Shown: positions 5,569-6,997 of the stretch, one piece after another | Layout: each line of letters begins with the position of its first letter | Position numbering within the stretch: position 1 is the first letter of the stretch | From: Omnitrophica bacterium RIFOXYB12_FULL_50_7 | Lineage (GTDB): Bacteria > Omnitrophota > Omnitrophia > Omnitrophales > Aquincolibacteriaceae | Direction of reading: 5' to 3' | DNA length: 6,997 bases | Assembly: GCA_001804345.1 (NCBI GenBank) | Contig: MHFU01000066.1 | Location: 1 to 6,997, forward strand | Made by a program: the position numbers and the translations under genes | Notes under the pieces: model-generated | The model's database searches: none | What the model was told of the DNA's origin: nothing | Seen by the model: the letters and a program-made list of their open reading frames with translations, nothing else

Positions 5569-5573
5569 GATTT

Positions 5574-6997
5574 TTATTGAAACCCCAACAACCGCCCGCC
5601 TTGATAAACTATAAAAGAACCGGCCCACGCAAGGCTTGTCATGTAAAGAATCATAAAAAGCGGCCAGGTCCATGTACCGGTCTCTCTTTGCACCACCGCG
5701 ACCGTGGAAAGACATTGCATGGCCAGCACATAAAAGACCATGAGGGAAACCGCAATGAGCGGAGTGTACTTGGGAAGCCCTGTCTCGGGGTCTTTTTCCT
5801 TTTGAAGGGTCTGGATAAGATCCGTACTAACACCTTCATCGGACCCGACGTTATGGATGATCGCGAGCGTGCTAACAATGACCTCCCGCGCCGCGAAAGA
5901 TGCTACAAGCCCGATCCCGATCTCCCAATTGAAACCGAGGGGCTTGATCGCGGGTTCGATGAACTTTCCGGCACGCCCGGCATAACTTGAAAGGATCAGC
6001 TGATTTTTCTTTTCATGGTCGATCTCGGAGAGACGGTTTTGGAGTGCCTCTCCTTTTAGAATTTGTTCGGCAGTTGTTTCATCCTGATGAAAACGGGCCT
6101 CGAGTTCGGCATTCTTGGGATAATTCACGAGAAACCAGAGAACAATGGAAAGGCAAAAGATGATCCCACCCGCCCGCAAGAGGAATGCCTTGGCGCGATC
6201 CCACATGGTGAGAAAAACGGTTTTCATATGAGGGATGCGGTACGGCGGCAGCTCAAAGATAAAAGGCATCCGGTTCCCTTTCAAAAATGTCTTTCTGAAC
6301 AATGCGGCCATGCCGAGTCCGGACGCGATGCTTAAGACATACATCGAAAGGAGGATGAATCCTTTTAAATCCAGAAACGGAAGAACCGGAAGCGCCGGAA
6401 TGAACGCCGCGATCATCAGGGTATAAACCGGCAAGCGGGCGCTACAGCTCATGAGGGGCGTGATAAGGATCGTCGCGAGACGGTCGTTCCGGTCTTCGAT
6501 GGTCCGCGTGGCCATGATCCCCGGGATCGCGCACGCGAAACCCGAGAGAAGCGGCAGGAACGCCTTGCCATTCAGGCCGACCTTTTTCATGAGCCGGTCC
6601 AGAACAAAAACAGCCCGCGCCATATAACCGACGTCCTCGAAAAGCGCGATAAAAAAGAAAAGCAGCATGATCTGAGGAAGAAAAACCACAACGTTTCCCA
6701 CACCCGCGATCATTCCGTCCACGACGAGACTTTCCAGTGCGCCATCCGGAAGGATCCCTTGAGCGAAAATGCTCAGTTTCTCGATCCCTGCGGAGATCAG
6801 GTCCGTCGGGAATGATGCCCAGGTAAAGATCGATTGGAAAATGAACCCCATCACACCCACAAAAATCGCCAGCCCCCAGATCCGGTGGGTCATGACCCGG
6901 TCCAGTTTCTCGGAAACTGAAAGCCGTTTGACCGGATTTTTCTTGAGAGCTTCACAGCAAACCGACTCAATAAGTTTGTAGCGCTTTTCGGCTTCCA
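5574..6997 (-). CDS. feoB: Ferrous iron transport protein B, C-terminal membrane part (5' end beyond window)
   Basis: 473 visible residues of FeoB, the GTP-dependent inner-membrane Fe(II) importer. The frame is open to the right edge, so the N-terminal G domain and spacer (roughly 270 residues in the family) lie outside. Seen: the linker EKRYKLIESVCCEALKKNP just before the membrane domain, and a first Gate region with GNVVVFLPQIMLLFFFIALFE followed by DVGYMARA. Then come GFACAIPGIMATRT (Cys about visible residue 155) and PLMSCSARLPVYTL (Cys about 184), the conserved Cys motifs of FeoB. The second Gate has GLVASFAAREVIVSTLAI, and AMQCLSTVAVVQRETG (Cys about 428) precedes the last helix and C-terminus. 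No frameshift or missing motif is seen. FeoA is not visible and may lie upstream. The HemP-like gene follows by 78 bases on the same strand, probably on the same transcript. Confidence 0.95.
   Translation of the reverse strand, partial: EAEKRYKLIESVCCEALKKNPVKRLSVSEKLDRVMTHRIWGLAIFVGVMGFIFQSIFTWASFPTDLISAGIEKLSIFAQGILPDGALESLVVDGMIAGVGNVVVFLPQIMLLFFFIALFEDVGYMARAVFVLDRLMKKVGLNGKAFLPLLSGFACAIPGIMATRTIEDRNDRLATILITPLMSCSARLPVYTLMIAAFIPALPVLPFLDLKGFILLSMYVLSIASGLGMAALFRKTFLKGNRMPFIFELPPYRIPHMKTVFLTMWDRAKAFLLRAGGIIFCLSIVLWFLVNYPKNAELEARFHQDETTAEQILKGEALQNRLSEIDHEKKNQLILSSYAGRAGKFIEPAIKPLGFNWEIGIGLVASFAAREVIVSTLAIIHNVGSDEGVSTDLIQTLQKEKDPETGLPKYTPLIAVSLMVFYVLAMQCLSTVAVVQRETGTWTWPLFMILYMTSLAWAGSFIVYQGGRLLGFQ

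Noticed and set aside
5496..5573. Fur box between feoB and hemP
   Set aside because: The inverted repeats are GC-rich GTGGAAC-type units and bear no resemblance to the AT-rich GATAATGATAATC-type Fur consensus.
5562..5990. Plus-strand open frame of 142 codons
   Set aside because: It lies antisense to the conserved FeoB C-terminus; the sequence is basic and low in domain character, as expected of a shadow frame.

Overview
The window is a compact, gene-dense stretch from a Gram-negative (diderm) bacterium. The evidence for an outer membrane is a TolC-type channel, an RND pump and two predicted outer-membrane beta-barrels. Every gene I can support lies on the minus strand, so the reading order runs from the right edge to the left. 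I see nothing that fixes the taxon. Short intergenic gaps, coupled starts and scattered short inverted repeats would suit an uncultured environmental lineage, but that is only an impression. No stretch longer than about 140 bases lacks a gene, and I see no tRNA, rRNA, CRISPR array, insertion sequence or convincing T-tailed terminator.

Right part (about 5300-6997): the C-terminal membrane half of the ferrous-iron transporter FeoB, cut by the right edge, is followed by a structured, heptamer-rich gap and then a HemP-like small protein read from a TTG codon.

Middle (about 4150-5174): a predicted outer-membrane beta-barrel protein of unknown specificity is coupled by a TAATG junction to a small exported YHS/TRASH-like cysteine protein. 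After a 137-base gap with a possible metal-regulator operator comes dmeF, a CDF-family Co2+/Ni2+ (possibly Fe2+) efflux transporter with a His-rich loop.

Left-middle (about 1960-3040): a 46-residue single-pass Cys-rich protein, resembling the FeoB-associated Cys-rich type, overlaps by ATGA with a second predicted outer-membrane barrel. A perfect 23-base palindrome precedes this pair.

Left end (1-1918): a TolC-family outer membrane factor is followed, after an 84-base gap holding a long perfect hairpin, by the N-terminus of an RND inner-membrane pump cut by the left edge.

Taken together the window reads as a transition-metal homeostasis island: Fe(II) import (FeoB), a haem/iron-associated small protein (HemP), cytoplasmic Co/Ni/Fe export (DmeF), small Cys-rich metal-binding proteins, and envelope export parts (barrels, TolC, RND). 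The identities of FeoB, DmeF, HemP, TolC and RND rest on recognisable family motifs. The joint role is inference from co-orientation and adjacency.
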